Assembly: GCA_037044905.1 (NCBI GenBank)
Contig: JBAOKB010000177.1
Coordinates: forward strand, 62,001-126,000
Direction: 5' to 3'
DNA length: 64,000 nucleotides
Source: Hortaea werneckii
Taxonomy: Eukaryota; Ascomycota; Dothideomycetes; Mycosphaerellales; Teratosphaeriaceae
Position 1 is the stretch's first letter. Each line of letters starts with the position of its first letter. Positions 22,740 through 33,790 of this stretch are shown one piece after another. A model generated the notes under the pieces. The model was not told the origin of the DNA, did no database searches, and saw only the letters and a program-made list of their open reading frames with translations. Made by a program: the position numbers and the translations under genes.

Positions 22740-23356
22740 ATAACGGTCTTGATAGACCGGTGCATATGGAGACGGTCGTGCCTGTGGTCGAGGTTTCTTC
22801 ACTGCTTGCTTATTCTTTTGGCTCTTGGGGAGGATACTGCATGGCTTCGGGAGGCCGGAGACGGCATTGCAGTTAGTTGAAAAGCATCAGCTTCACGCGT
22901 GACATTGTGGTTGAGCTGTCAAAGAAGTCTCGCTTCTTGCGAGTGAGCGGCACTTATGCTGCTGTGTATTATAGACGTGCTGCTTATTAGGACGACCGTA
23001 CGTGGACATGAATTAAAGTGGAAATGTTATTAGCTTCTGTTGTACCACCTTTCTGTATGTGCTGAAGTATTGCGGCGTTCGTCACTTATGCTGCAGCAGA
23101 TATCTGTTCCCTTGCGCAACATGTACGTTGGTAGCAATGTTGGGCATGCGGTGTAGATGGCTACGGAGCTGGTAAAAGTTCAAGGTGTCACTGTTGCATG
23201 ACGCCGCCTCGCTCGGCAACTCCCGGCGCCTACGCCAGCTCTCGACCACCCGAGCGAGCTCAGTGCTTCCTATACCGTTGCCTTTGCCCATTTGACCCTC
23301 TTCCAGTATCTTCTAATTATCTGTGACTGTTTGCTTATTGCTGCAACACCGCCACC
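22740..23356. other. intergenic
   Basis: The 3' region of the uncharacterised gene and the 5' region of VMA6. No gene is supported. Confidence 0.6.
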
Positions 23357-24706
23357 ATGGCGGAGGGAATGTTCTATAATGTCAACAACGGCTACGTCGA
23401 AGGCATCGTGCGAGGCTACCGTAACGCCCTACTCACCGGCCAGAACTACGGCAACTTGACCCAGTGCGAGACGATCGATGGTATGTTGCGAAAGGGGCAG
23501 AATCGCCTATCCCTCTCCATCCTTTTCCTTACACGGCAACCAATTCAGATGATGGAAGATTAACATGTAATGTGGCGCAGATGTCAAGCTCCAGCTCGGC
23601 CCAGCCTACGGCGACTACCTTGCCTCCCTACCCCCGAGTCCCTCGACCTCCGCGCTCGCCGACAAGACACTCGACAAGCTCGTGGCGGAGTTCCGCTATG
23701 TCCAAGCCAACGCGACAGGCTCCCTAGCCAAGTTCATGGACTACCTAACCTACGCCTACATGATCGACAACGTCGCCCTACTCATCACGGGCACCCTCCA
23801 CGAGCGCGACACCCGCGAGCTCCTCGAGCGCTGCCACCCGCTGGGCTGGTTCGAAACCATGCCCGTCCTCTGCGTCGCAACCAACATCGAAGAACTCTAC
23901 AACAGCGTCCTGATCGAAACCCCGCTAGCCCCCTACTTCAAAGGCAGCCTGAGCCACCAGGACCTTGACGAGCTGAACATCGAGATCATCCGCAACACGC
24001 TGTACAAGAACTACCTGGAGGACTTCCACCGGTTCGTGCACGAAGAGCCCGGGATCAAGGGCACCCCGACGCAGGACGTCATGAGCGAAGTGCTGGAGTT
24101 CGAGGCCGATCGTCGTAGTATCAATATCACCATCAACAGCTTCGGCACCGAGCTGAGCAAGCAGGAGCGCAAGAAACTGTATCCGAATTTCGGGCGCTTG
24201 CACCCGGAGGGGACGCTGATGTTGAGCCGGGCGGACGACGTGGAAGGGGTGCGGATAGCGGTGGATGGCGTGCACGATTACCGGACGATGCTGGACCAGA
24301 CGGGGATGGGGGGCAGTGGAAGCGGTGGGGGCTTGGGAACCAGAGTGGAGGCGTCGGTGGAGGCGACGAGGGCAAGAGTCTCGAGGACATGTTTTATCAG
24401 AAGGAGATGGAGATTTCCAAGTTGGCGTTCACGTACCAGTTCACGCATTCGATTGTGTATGCGTGGGTGCGGTTGAAGGAGCAGGTAAGTCCCTCTGAAA
24501 AAGAACCACCCCCGATGGGGCTATTGCCCACCCCAGCCGGACATGTGGTCATGCATATGTGGTGGTGCCATACATCGAAGAGTTCCCCCTTTGCCCGTGC
24601 TGATCACCAATGATAAAAACAGGAAATCCGCAATATCACCTGGATCGCCGAGTGCATTGCCCAGAGCCAGAAGGACAGGATTGGGAATTACATCAGCGTG
24701 TTTTAA
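23357..24706 (+). CDS. VMA6: V-type ATPase V0 subunit d (Vma6)
   Basis: Subunit d couples the central stalk of V1 to the membrane c-ring in the vacuolar proton pump. Exon 1 (23357-23480) encodes MAEGMFYNVNNGYVEGIVRG. Intron 23481-23580 has GTATGT/GCAG ends. Exon 2 is 23581-24484, intron 24485-24622 (GTAAGT/ACAG), exon 3 24623-24706. Highly characteristic segments are FMDYLTYAYMIDNVALLITG, HPLGWFETMPVLCVATN, LPNFG-like LYPNFGRLHPEGT, LEDMFYQKEMEISKLAFTYQ and the C-terminus EIRNITWIAECIAQSQK ending ISVF. One base is missing at the G3 run 24335-24337, where the frame leaves a Gly-rich linker. Restoring it gives exactly 371 codons including stop (370 aa), close to the family size, so I regard the gene as functional. 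Confidence 0.92.
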
Positions 24707-25863
24707 GAACGAAGGAATCTGCGCATTATAACTACCGGCGTTTTCTCAGGGGGGAGGGAAAGGCGAGGCTTGCAAGGCCGTTGTTTTGCATCCTGGGTTG
24801 TATATGTATTTGATACCAAGCGGAAATCTTCTTTCCTTTCTACCTCGGGCGTTAATGGTTCGCTCATTTCAGATCTTGTTCATCGGATGTCTGCGTCAAA
24901 GTGGATGAGAGTGGCACTGCCGTTTGAACATTAATTTGGAATTAAAAATGGGCTCTTGTTCAGAGAGATCCTAGTATGGATGAGTTGCTGTGGGGAGGGC
25001 GCTATTACTTTTCGCCCGTTCCCCTACACTTTACTATGAAAATACGCCGCTCCTTCCTCTTTGACCTTTTCATTCCTCTCAAAATTACCTCCTTAGTTCC
25101 TCAAAGCTGGGTGTTGAATACGGGCAATCATTGAGCATTTCCTTGCTCCGTACCGCATTGGGCTAAGCAGGGGTTTTGCGTAGTGCTCAGTGTGGTCCTT
25201 GAGGTGGATGCGGAACCACTTGCTTCCGAAGACAGGCATTCACAAAAATTTTCGCTGGTAACTATTTCGGGACATCCGACCGCATTGCAAAACAAAGCGA
25301 TATTCTCTGCAGAGCGCAGGTCGCGCGGCACGTGACATCGATACACATGACGGCGTTTCTACCCCTGCCTACAGCGTTGGGTATCAGCGAAGGAGAGACG
25401 ACCCCAAATGCCGTACACTACAACCATTTGCCCCCAAAGGCGCGCTCGTGTCGGAGTTGAGATATTATGGGAATCTGCACGGACAGGACGGAAGAAAAGA
25501 CACCAGTAGGATAGGACCGCAGCCTTAAGCCATCCGAGCCAGAGGGACAAGATGAGGCCACGTGCAAGGAAAGCCTTCTGCCTATGACCTGCTGAAAGCC
25601 AGCCAAGGGGGCATGGATTTGCTAAATATCATCTTTCTTTTCAAATGCAGCACGGCGCCGCTCATGACCTTGGCAGCCAGTGCCCACGAAACTCCTTCCA
25701 ACACCCTTAGGACCACACCCAAATCCCTCGAAACTCAAAAAAACCCGGCCCAGAAAAAACAACTCCCCTAACTCCCACGCTGAGATCGAATAAAAACCCC
25801 ACCATCCATCCGCCAACTCAACATCCTCCCAACCCCCACACTCTCATCTCCGCACCCATCCCA
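24707..25863. other. convergent 3' intergenic region
   Basis: It lies between the 3' ends of VMA6 (plus) and HUB1 (minus). No gene is supported on either strand. The last 250 bases are pyrimidine-rich. Confidence 0.55.
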
Positions 25864-26547
25864 TCACCATTCCTCACCCACACGCGCTGGCCCCTCAATC
25901 CCCGTATCAATCTCCAAATCCAACTGCACCCCACTACTAACGCCATAATCCTCGAGGGTCAACAGATCCTTAAACGGCCGTTCGCCCTGGCGCTTGAGCA
26001 TAATCTCATGCGGCTGCCGTCCAATATGCGCCGCGACGATGGCCTTAAAAGCCTTGACACTGTCGGACGCGAGACAGGGGATCGCGGCTTTGGTGCCGAG
26101 CCGGTCGTTCACGTTGACGATTATCATGGGTCCAGCGCTCGCGGGGGCAGGGGCGGAGGACTTGGAGGTGGAGGAGGAGGGTTTCTTTTTCTTCTTGGGT
26201 TTCGCGTCGTCGTCGCGGGATCTGTCGCGTGCGGGGTTACTGGTGCGATCGAGTGGGTCGGTGTCGTGGGTGCGGGTACGCTCGTCTGTGCGGGTGTGGG
26301 AGGCGCGGGGGAGATCGGTGCCCTTGCGTTCGGGGTTGCGGTCGTGGTGGTCGCGTGGGCGAGGAGAGCGATCGCGGTAGCCGCGGTGGAGACGATCTGA
26401 GTCTCGTGAGGTAGCGCCGTTCTCGTTATCGTCGTCGCGCGGGCGTTTGTCTTTCCATTTGAAGCCGGTGGATTTCTGCTTTTTGGGTCGCGAGTCCCGC
26501 GCTGGGGAGGCGGAGCGGTCGCGGGATGGCGCTTGACTGTCTGACAT
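25864..26547 (-). CDS. HUB1: HUB1/UBL5-type ubiquitin-like protein with disordered N-terminus
   Basis: An intronless frame of 227 codons. Residues about 141-217 match the Hub1/UBL5 ubiquitin-like fold: MIIVNVNDRLGTKAAIPC, VKAFKAIVAAHIGRQPHEI, MLKRQGERPFKDLLTLEDYG and LDLEIDTGI. Known Hub1 binds spliceosomal factors (such as Snu66 HIND motifs) non-covalently and affects alternative splicing. Here a 140-residue Arg/Asp/Ser-rich segment (DRSASPARDS, GFKWKDKRPRDDD, RDRSPRPRDHHDRN) precedes it, resembling the RS/RD tails of splicing proteins. The yeast-type C-terminal double tyrosine is absent and an acidic tail ending GEEW is present. A nuclear pre-mRNA-splicing role is inferred. Confidence 0.8.
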   Translation of the reverse strand: MSDSQAPSRDRSASPARDSRPKKQKSTGFKWKDKRPRDDDNENGATSRDSDRLHRGYRDRSPRPRDHHDRNPERKGTDLPRASHTRTDERTRTHDTDPLDRTSNPARDRSRDDDAKPKKKKKPSSSTSKSSAPAPASAGPMIIVNVNDRLGTKAAIPCLASDSVKAFKAIVAAHIGRQPHEIMLKRQGERPFKDLLTLEDYGVSSGVQLDLEIDTGIEGPARVGEEW

Positions 26548-26930
26548 GATTTGGTAACTTGATCTTGTGGGAAAGACAAAGATGGTGTTTCTCTAATGTG
26601 AAGGAAGTTGGAGTAGAGCTGTGAGTCAGCCGAGGGAACTGTACAGGTAAACCTGACTCGCACGCACAGCTGAGCAGAACGGCACCTCTACAGCACACAC
26701 ATTGTTTGCTTGACAGTCTTGGGAAGCGGTATATTTAGCAAATGCAAAAAGAGTATGAAAGCTCAGTAGTTGATGAACTCAAACACAAATCATTCTCAAT
26801 GATACATATCTAGCAAACCGCCTAGCTAACGCAGCTGCTCGCTTTTGAACTACACAAACCAGGCGAGCAGAGGCGATCCCCTCTGCATTCCCGCCTGGAT
26901 TTGCCGCCTACGAAGCTCCTACTTCACCCC
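26548..26930. other. promoter of HUB1 and 3' end of TRM4
   Basis: About 380 bases with no gene. Both neighbours are on the minus strand, so this holds the HUB1 upstream region and the TRM4 3' end. Confidence 0.6.
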
Positions 26931-29900
26931 TTAGACCGTCGTGTTAGACTCGTCCCCCTCGTTCTTCCTCTCCGGCATACTCTCCCCGATTTTCTTCTCG
27001 TCATCCTCTTCCTTGTTGATTTGCTCCGCAGCGGCCTTATCACTGGCAGCGACAGCATCTTCCTCCATCGACCTGGCATTAGCATCGAGGAGCTCGTCTT
27101 CCAGCTCGCTGTCCTGATCGGCAGCCAGGGAAGCGGGAAGGGTAGCAGAATTGTCCGTGTGCTTGACCTTCTCCTTCAACTCGTTCGCTTCGCCCTCGGC
27201 AGGGACTGATCCGTTTGCTTGCTTCTCCGCACCAGCAGCAGCAGACTCATCACCCTTCTTTTCCGCACCATTCTCGCCGGCCTTCTTATTGGCCCCGGCG
27301 GAATGGTTCACCAGCTCCACATCCTCATTGTAGATCCGCAACAACATCGCCCTCCTCTCCTCCTTCGGCAGCATCAAGTTCAAACTGTGCATGCTCCTCC
27401 ACAACGGCAGGGTAAGCTGCTCTTCGAAGCCGTCTTCCTTGTCCTCCGGTCGGGCCTCGACGCGCAGGACACAGCATCCCATACCCACATCACGGACCTG
27501 CTCGCCAATCTCCCCGAGCTCTCTCCACCCTTCACTGCCCTCTGTCCCTCCGACCTTGGGGAACATCTCGACCAGCAGCTTCCTCAAAGTGGATCGGCGG
27601 TGCAGATGCACCACACGCCCTTCACCGACCCATCCCTCAACGATAGGCAAGCCCTCCGTCTGGATCCTCCATCGGCAGATATCCTGCCCCTGCGCATCCT
27701 GCTTCATGAACATCTTGACGCCCGCGTGGACGAATTTGAGTCCCTTGCCCTCGGAATTGAGGGTCAAGATGTCCTTGGCCAGTTGGCTGGAGTAGTAGAT
27801 GCCTTTGACGGGGTCACCGGCCGGGTTACGGACGAGGAAGCGATCGCGCGGGAAGGATGGGTGAAGACCGTAGAAGTTGTAGATAGATTCCAGCTCTGGG
27901 TGGTTCGGATCAAGGTACTTGAAGGCTTCCTCGTTCACGGGGCCGCCGCTCTTGTTCTTGCGCGCTGGCGGGGCCGGTTGTGGGGCTGCGGGCGCTGCGG
28001 CATCAGTCGTCGCCTGTGCTGGCACAGTCGAACGGTCGAAGGGAGCGTTGTCGACAGCATCGGCTACAGGTTCTGAGACAACAGCCTGGCCGTTTGTTCC
28101 GTTGGCGCTGGAGTGCTTCACTTCGCTCCCTGGTTCGCCACCGTCCGCTTTAACGCCGTCGGCGTTCGCAGGCGGGACTGGCAGGTGCTCCTTCCTCGTT
28201 GAAGAATCTGCCGTGCTGCTCATGCCTTCTTTGGCGCCGTCATCGGTCTTGATCTTCTTCGCAGCAGCTTCCTCAGGAGTTTCCGGATCCTGATTAGCCT
28301 TGCGCTTCAGGCCAGTATCCTCCTCGTTCTGTCGTGCGGCAGCAGATACACTAGCATCATCACCCATCACCTGGTCCTCAACTGGTGGCGGGCCAGACTT
28401 CCTCAGATGACCGCCTGCATCGAGAGGTTCAGACTTCACGTCCGCCATCAGCTCCCCGAAGGTCGAGTTCTGAGTTTCCTGCATGGGCTCGCTGAAGCTC
28501 CACTGCTTGTTCATGCACTTGCTTTCATTCTCTGGCTTAGCGCGGATCTCACCGAGCTTCTCCAAGACGGCGATGAAAAGCCGCCTGTGTCCTGCATGTG
28601 CGGGTAGACACGCATACAGTGATTGAGCGGGATCTTCTCCTCCGGACCTGGAGGGAACATGCCCGGCACAATCTTACTGCCTTCGGGCTCGTTGCTCTCG
28701 GCTTCTGGGTAAGATTCGTAGATGGAGCCCGTGCGGTTCATGATACTCCAGTCAGTGAGACCGTGTGCACGCTTAAGGCCTGGGAGGGCGGAGAGACGTC
28801 GTGGAGTTTGACTTTACCCACACCACCACAGCGCTCAATGGCGGAAGAGATGACAGCCTCATCCTCCACAGGGTTCATGGAGCAAGTAGAGTAGACGACC
28901 TTTCCACCAACCTTCAACATCTGTAGCGAGCGCACGAGAATGCGGACCTGAGTGATGTAAAGTCCGAGTCCGTTCTGAGGGCTCCAGTCTTTCCAGATAC
29001 CTGGGTTCTTGCGAGTCGTGCCATCACCACTGCATGGTACATCTGCGAGGATCCTGTCGAACTTCAAGTACTTGCCCGCGCCTTTGTTGGTGGAGGGGAG
29101 CTGGATCGAAGGGAACATGGTCGCATCGTGGTTCATCACTATCAAGTTGGGTGAGTTGAGACGCTTGACCTGGTGGACCAACATCTGTGCACGTTGGTAG
29201 TTCACATCGTTTGCGACGAGCAGACCCGTTGCACGTCCTTGCTCCAAGTCGAGAGACTCCCTTTCCTTCTCATCCTTGATGTCAACCTGCTCGCCCTTTG
29301 CGCGTCTGATAGCCTTTTGCACTCTCTCTTCTTCGCCGGAGTGAATCGCTTCAATCAATTGCGCACTCTTGCTCCCAGGTGCTGCACAAAGATCCAGTAC
29401 AGTATGCTCGGGTCGCACGTCCAAGACCAATGGCGGGATCATCGATACATGTTCCTGTCTGCTGATGTTTCCAACTCCAGTCTCACTCACCAAGAACTTC
29501 TGGAACTCCTTGAAAGGCTCGTACTTCCTGATCACGTTCTTGGGCGTCTTCATGCTGTACGCGAGACCGTTCGGATACCAGTCCATTACTTGTGGCAACT
29601 CCACCGGCCGCCCTTCATGCTTAATGTCCTTGATCATGGGGAAGAAGCGCTCGACGAGATTTTTCTTGACGCCCTGGGCGTGGCCCTTAGAGCCAGTGAA
29701 GCGGAAGGAGTTGGGAAGCTCCCTTCGTAGAGCAGCCCAGAAAGCCTCGCGCTCCTCTCCCTCGGGAACAATATTGAGGGTGTCGTAGAAGCGCTCGAAT
29801 TTGTCGTTGCGCTTGTGGACCTGGTCGAAGGACTGGCGATTGTCTTCATACTGTCTTCCACCTCCTCCACCGCCACCGCCGCCACGTTTGCCCCCGCCAC

Positions 29901-29964
29901 CTCTTCCACGTCCGCGTCCACCACCGCCTCTGCCGCGACCGCCGCCTCGTCCGCCGCGTGCCAT
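26931..29964 (-). CDS. TRM4: tRNA (cytosine-5) methyltransferase TRM4/NSUN2
   Basis: An RNA m5C methyltransferase that uses S-adenosylmethionine to modify several tRNA positions in the nucleus. The start ATG at 29964 gives an RGG-rich N-terminus (RNA binding), then NDKFERFYDTLNIVPEGE. The SAM fold follows: LDLCAAPGSKSAQLIEA (motif I), LIVMNHDA, DRILADVPCSGDGTTRKNP (motif IV, PCS catalytic-cycle Cys) and VVYSTCSMNPVEDEAVI (motif VI, TCS nucleophile Cys). The long C-terminal region (LPGLKRAHGLTDWSI, CMRVYPHMQDTGGFF, LEKLGEIRAKPE, NEEAFKYLDPNHPELESIYNFYGLHPSFP) is typical of fungal Trm4. Two single bases appear missing, in the GAGAGA stretch 28790-28796 and the A4 run 28576-28579. Adding both gives 1012 codons. 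This is a conserved single-copy gene, so consensus error is more likely than inactivation. Confidence 0.9.
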
Positions 29965-30379
29965 GATTGATTCAATTGTAAGGGTTGCAGTTGGTGCGGT
30001 TAGTGGGCGCAAAAGCCGGCAACCGAGTCGCATTGAAATTGAAGCTTTCGCAAAGTTTCGGGAAGCGGGACGTCATCCGATACTCGAGTCGACTATCGAT
30101 TGCTGGCCACGGCGTCTGACTCGGGATACATGAACACCACGAATGAGGACAACCGATGGGGAATGTTACAATCTCGGAATGTGCTTGTTGTCGTCGTGAC
30201 ACAATTGGCAATGATCATAATGAATATCACATCATGTGTTGGGAGCTCAAGGGTCTTTCTCAAAGATACATCGCGAAATCCCGTGACCGCGCGTAAAGCG
30301 CGTGCAGCCGAAGATGCTGCTTCGAGGTAAATTCACATGCTCCCCCAGGCTCTGTAGTCGAGAAAGTCATCACAATCCA
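29965..30379. promoter_or_regulatory. bidirectional promoter, TRM4 / mitochondrial SerRS
   Basis: The ATG codons of the minus-strand tRNA methyltransferase (29964) and plus-strand seryl-tRNA synthetase (30380) face away from each other across 415 bases with no other gene. Both products act on tRNA. A second ATG for the synthetase at 30314 is in frame. No specific binding site was identified. Confidence 0.6.
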
Positions 30380-31954
30380 ATGAAGTCCTCCTTCGTCTGC
30401 GCTACCTGTCGCGCCTCGCTCGCCGCTCGTGCCATTCCTCGCCATGTCTCGATCAAATCTTCGTTCAACCGCTCCTTAAGATCAAACCATACCCGTCCAA
30501 CCTTTGCGCCGAAACCGACGCCCAATTTGAAACACATCCGACAGAATCCAGGCTTGTACGAGCAGAATTGTATTGACCGACACTATGCACCTTACGCGCG
30601 CAATGGATGGCGGATACTGGAATTACACGAGCAGTTGGTGACCAGACGGAAAGAGGCCCTGGAGGCGAGACAGCGAAATAATGCCATCGCGCGACAGCTC
30701 AAGGGAGGCAAAGAGAGCGAGGGACGGGCGGCACTACTGGGGGAGGCCAAGAAACTGAAGGGTCGTCTCGCTGAGTATGAGGCAGAAGAGCGGAGTGTAG
30801 AAGAGGAGATGGAAAGGCTCGGCCTGGACCTGCCGAATCTGAGCTCCATGTCTACCCCAGTAGGTTCACAACCGGATCTACTGGGACACATCAACGGGAC
30901 ATCGGCGCCTTCTCCCGGCCACGAGAGGAGTCACGTGGATATTGGCCGGGAGCTCGATCTCCTTGATTTCGAAGCGAGCGCCACGACAAGCGGGTGGGGA
31001 TGGTACTTTCTCAAGAACGAGGCCGCTTTATTAGAGCAGGCACTGATCCAGTATGCGCTTTCGGTCGCCATGAAGCGAGGCTGGACAGTCATGACGCCGC
31101 CGAGCCTAGTCTACGGACACATTGCCGGGGCGTGTGGCTTCCACCCCCGAGATCAGAGCGGCGAGCAACAAATCTACAACATCGCCTCCCACCACTCCTC
31201 CCCCTCCAGCGACAAACCCGACGACAAAACTCACCAGGCCACCCCAAGCTTAGTCCTAGCCGGCACAGCCGAAATCCCCTTCGCCGGCTCCCAAGCGAAC
31301 AAGACCCTCCCCGCCGACAAACTCCCCCTGAAAGTCATCGGCCCCTCACGCTGCTACCGCGCCGAAGCCGGCGCCCGCGGCGTCGACACCAAGGGTCTGT
31401 ACCGCGTCCACGAATTCACCAAAGTAGAAATGTTCGCCTGGACGGCCGCGCCACCGACGAGCGAGACAGGTTTCGGCGCGGACGACGACGGCAGCCCTTC
31501 CCCCTCCGAAGAAGTCTTCGAGGAGATGGTCGGCATCCAGAAAGAGATCCTCACGGATCTCGGCCTGCACGCGCGCATCCTCGAGATGCCTTCTCACGAT
31601 CTCGGGGCGTCCGCGACGCGGAAGATCGATATCGAGGCCTTCTTCCCTTCGCGGAGGGGGATTGATGAAGGGTATGGCGAAGTGACTTCGGCGTCGATCT
31701 GTGGGGATTACCAGGCTCGAAGGCTGAATACGCGGGTGAAAGGGGCGGTGGGGGCGAAAGGCGGGGAGGATGGGAAGGGGGTTGTGAGTGGGTTCGCTGA
31801 GACGGTCAATGGGACGGCTATGGCGGTTCCGAGGGTTTTGGCTGCGCTGTTGGAGAATGGGTGGGATCCGGAGAAGGGGGTTGTGGTTGTGCCGAGGGTC
31901 TTGAGGAAGTGGATGCCAGGGGAGATTGAGAGTATTCGGCCTAAAGGCACGTGA
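30380..31954 (+). CDS. DIA4: seryl-tRNA synthetase, mitochondrial type
   Basis: A class II aminoacyl-tRNA synthetase charging tRNA-Ser in mitochondria, intact. A basic, Ser/Arg-rich presequence (MKSSFVCATCRASLAARAI) precedes the coiled-coil arm (RRKEALEARQRNNAIARQLK, with a GRAALLGEAKKLKGRLAEYE helix). Catalytic-core motifs are WGWYFLKNEAALLEQALIQY, the TAEIPFAG loop, motif 2 GPSRCYRAEAGARG then LYRVHEFTKVEMF, EMPSHDLGASATRKIDIEAF and motif 3 NGTAMAVPRVLAALLENG. The presequence and divergence from the cytosolic enzyme suggest the DIA4-type organellar form. The ATG at 30380 is preferred for the presequence, with 30314 as the alternative. An internal Ser/Asp-rich insertion (about residues 295-305) is unusual. 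It shares a promoter with TRM4. Confidence 0.9.
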   Translation: MKSSFVCATCRASLAARAIPRHVSIKSSFNRSLRSNHTRPTFAPKPTPNLKHIRQNPGLYEQNCIDRHYAPYARNGWRILELHEQLVTRRKEALEARQRNNAIARQLKGGKESEGRAALLGEAKKLKGRLAEYEAEERSVEEEMERLGLDLPNLSSMSTPVGSQPDLLGHINGTSAPSPGHERSHVDIGRELDLLDFEASATTSGWGWYFLKNEAALLEQALIQYALSVAMKRGWTVMTPPSLVYGHIAGACGFHPRDQSGEQQIYNIASHHSSPSSDKPDDKTHQATPSLVLAGTAEIPFAGSQANKTLPADKLPLKVIGPSRCYRAEAGARGVDTKGLYRVHEFTKVEMFAWTAAPPTSETGFGADDDGSPSPSEEVFEEMVGIQKEILTDLGLHARILEMPSHDLGASATRKIDIEAFFPSRRGIDEGYGEVTSASICGDYQARRLNTRVKGAVGAKGGEDGKGVVSGFAETVNGTAMAVPRVLAALLENGWDPEKGVVVVPRVLRKWMPGEIESIRPKGT

Positions 31955-32608
31955 TGGCTGGGCTCTTCCCGGTCATTCGACGCGTTATTGACGCAGCTTC
32001 GATCCAGGATGAAAACTTCCCATGCTGTAGAATGCGTAGTTCATACCGATATTGATTTCAAATCAGTCTCAGATGAAGAGATATTCAGCGTCTAGGCGAC
32101 AAATCGGGAGGAGGCAGTGCGACCATATAAGAGCGTAATTGTTACTGTATAGGCCTTTGTAATTATAGCATGACAGCCTTCGAGCACAATGTCTCGATGT
32201 CACGAGCTACCTTTTCTTCTTTGCAAGCTGTCCAAGTCAAAAATGCCTGTCACCCTTTTTGGCCTCTTGACGTCCTTGCCGTCTTGTCACCTTCCACTGC
32301 TTGTAGCATCCAAATCGCATTTTTGATTACAAATTTCACACACGAATACAACTCTCAAGACAACTATTGTTGCAATCTACGGCGATTATGCCTGAGACAA
32401 TTAATGCAAGAGAAGAGGATGAATCCATGGTATCAACCCTATGTCAATCGCCAGGCTGCTAGGTCCGTCCCTTGCAGCGATGACGCCATATCGAGCTTAG
32501 AAATTATGGCGTCGAACACTCTACGATCTCTCAGTCCATTCAGCTTTCCTTCTTGCCATCACAACCCTATTCTAAAACAAGCCTAAATCTCCATCAAATC
32601 AATCCATC
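31955..32608. other. intergenic
   Basis: The 3' end of the SerRS gene and the 5' region of the peroxiredoxin gene. It is moderately AT-rich and no gene is supported. Confidence 0.6.
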
Positions 32609-33466
32609 ATGGCCGCACCTTTCGTTCGCAGCGCCTTTCGCGCTGCCACTGCCACCGCAGCCCCGCGCACCCCATTCGTCGCCCGCCAGACAGCACCAAT
32701 CGCACGTCGGACTGTCGCACCCATCTCACGTCGCTCTTTGGCCACAGCGGCAGAGCAGCCACGTCTGAGACTGGGATCAGAGGCGCCTAACTTCCAGGCC
32801 AAGACGACACACGGCGACATTGTAAGAGCGAACCAGACAACAGGCTTCCCAACCACCGTCACAATAGACTAACCCATCAATTCCCAGGACTTCCACAACT
32901 TCCTCAGCAACAAATGGACGATCCTATTCTCACATCCCGCGGACTTCACACCGGTCTGCACGACCGAACTCGGCGCCTTCGCCAAGATGCGCGAGGAGTT
33001 CGACCGCCGCAACGTGCAGATGATCGGGCTCAGCGCCAACGACCTCGGCAGCCACGGCAAATGGATCGACGACATCAACGAGATCTCGCAGACGAACCTG
33101 CAATTCCCCATCATCGCCGACGCGGACCGCAACGTCGCTTGGTTGTACGACATGATCAATCAGGAGGACCTGGATAATGTGGGCAAGGGGATCGCGTTCA
33201 CGATCCGCAGCGTGTTTATTATCGACCCAAGCAAGAAGATCCGGTTGACGATGATGTATCCGGCCAGCACGGGCCGGAACACGGCGGAGGTGCTGCGCGT
33301 GATTGATAGTCTGCAGACGGGGGATCAGAAGGGCGTGACGACGCCGATTGATTGGCAGGTCGGCGAGGACGTCATCGTGCCCCCGAGCGTGAGCACGGCT
33401 GATGCGCAGAAGAAGTTTGGCGAGGTGCGAGAGGTGAAGCCTTACTTGAGATACACCAAGATCTAA
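32609..33466 (+). CDS. PRX1: mitochondrial 1-Cys peroxiredoxin (Prx1/Prx6 type)
   Basis: A thiol peroxidase reducing hydrogen and organic peroxides in mitochondria. Exon 1 (32609-32821) encodes an Arg/Ala/Thr-rich targeting sequence (ending RRSLATAAEQ) then LGSEAPNFQAKTTHGDI. Intron 32822-32887 has a GACTAAC branch. Exon 2 is 32888-33466. The 263-residue product has the peroxidatic motif PADFTPVCTTE with Cys95 (Pro88, Thr92). The Prx6-like C-terminal domain includes FPIIADADRNVAWLYDM, GIAFTIRSVFIIDPSKKIRL, MYPASTGRNTAEVLRVIDSL and TTPIDWQVGEDVIVPPSV. No second resolving Cys is evident, consistent with the 1-Cys class that relies on glutathione or thioredoxin partners. The gene is intact. Confidence 0.93.
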
Positions 33467-33790
33467 AGGGGAGTCTTAAATCCCTGATTGTGGAACTCGG
33501 ATAGGGCGGTAAGCGGAATTGACGAGATTCCGTGAAGGAGGGCAGTAAGTGCCAATTAATAGATTCATGATCTTGTGGGTATAGAGCGCTGTATATGTAT
33601 ATATGAACATTATGGAATTATGAGGGTCGAAGTATCTTCAAAAGTTTGGGGGATTCACATGGTCCGGCCTGGTGTCCGCGTCAGGTCGGGACCGTCGTCT
33701 AGAAGGTTGCGAATTTCGAGTGGAGGGCTGAAACATGTCCCAAGATCAGCAAATTAAGATACGTGTAGATGTAAAAGGGCAAGAGAGAGC
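33467..33790. other. convergent 3' intergenic region
   Basis: It lies between the 3' ends of PRX1 (plus) and the minus-strand transcription factor. No gene is supported. Confidence 0.6.
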
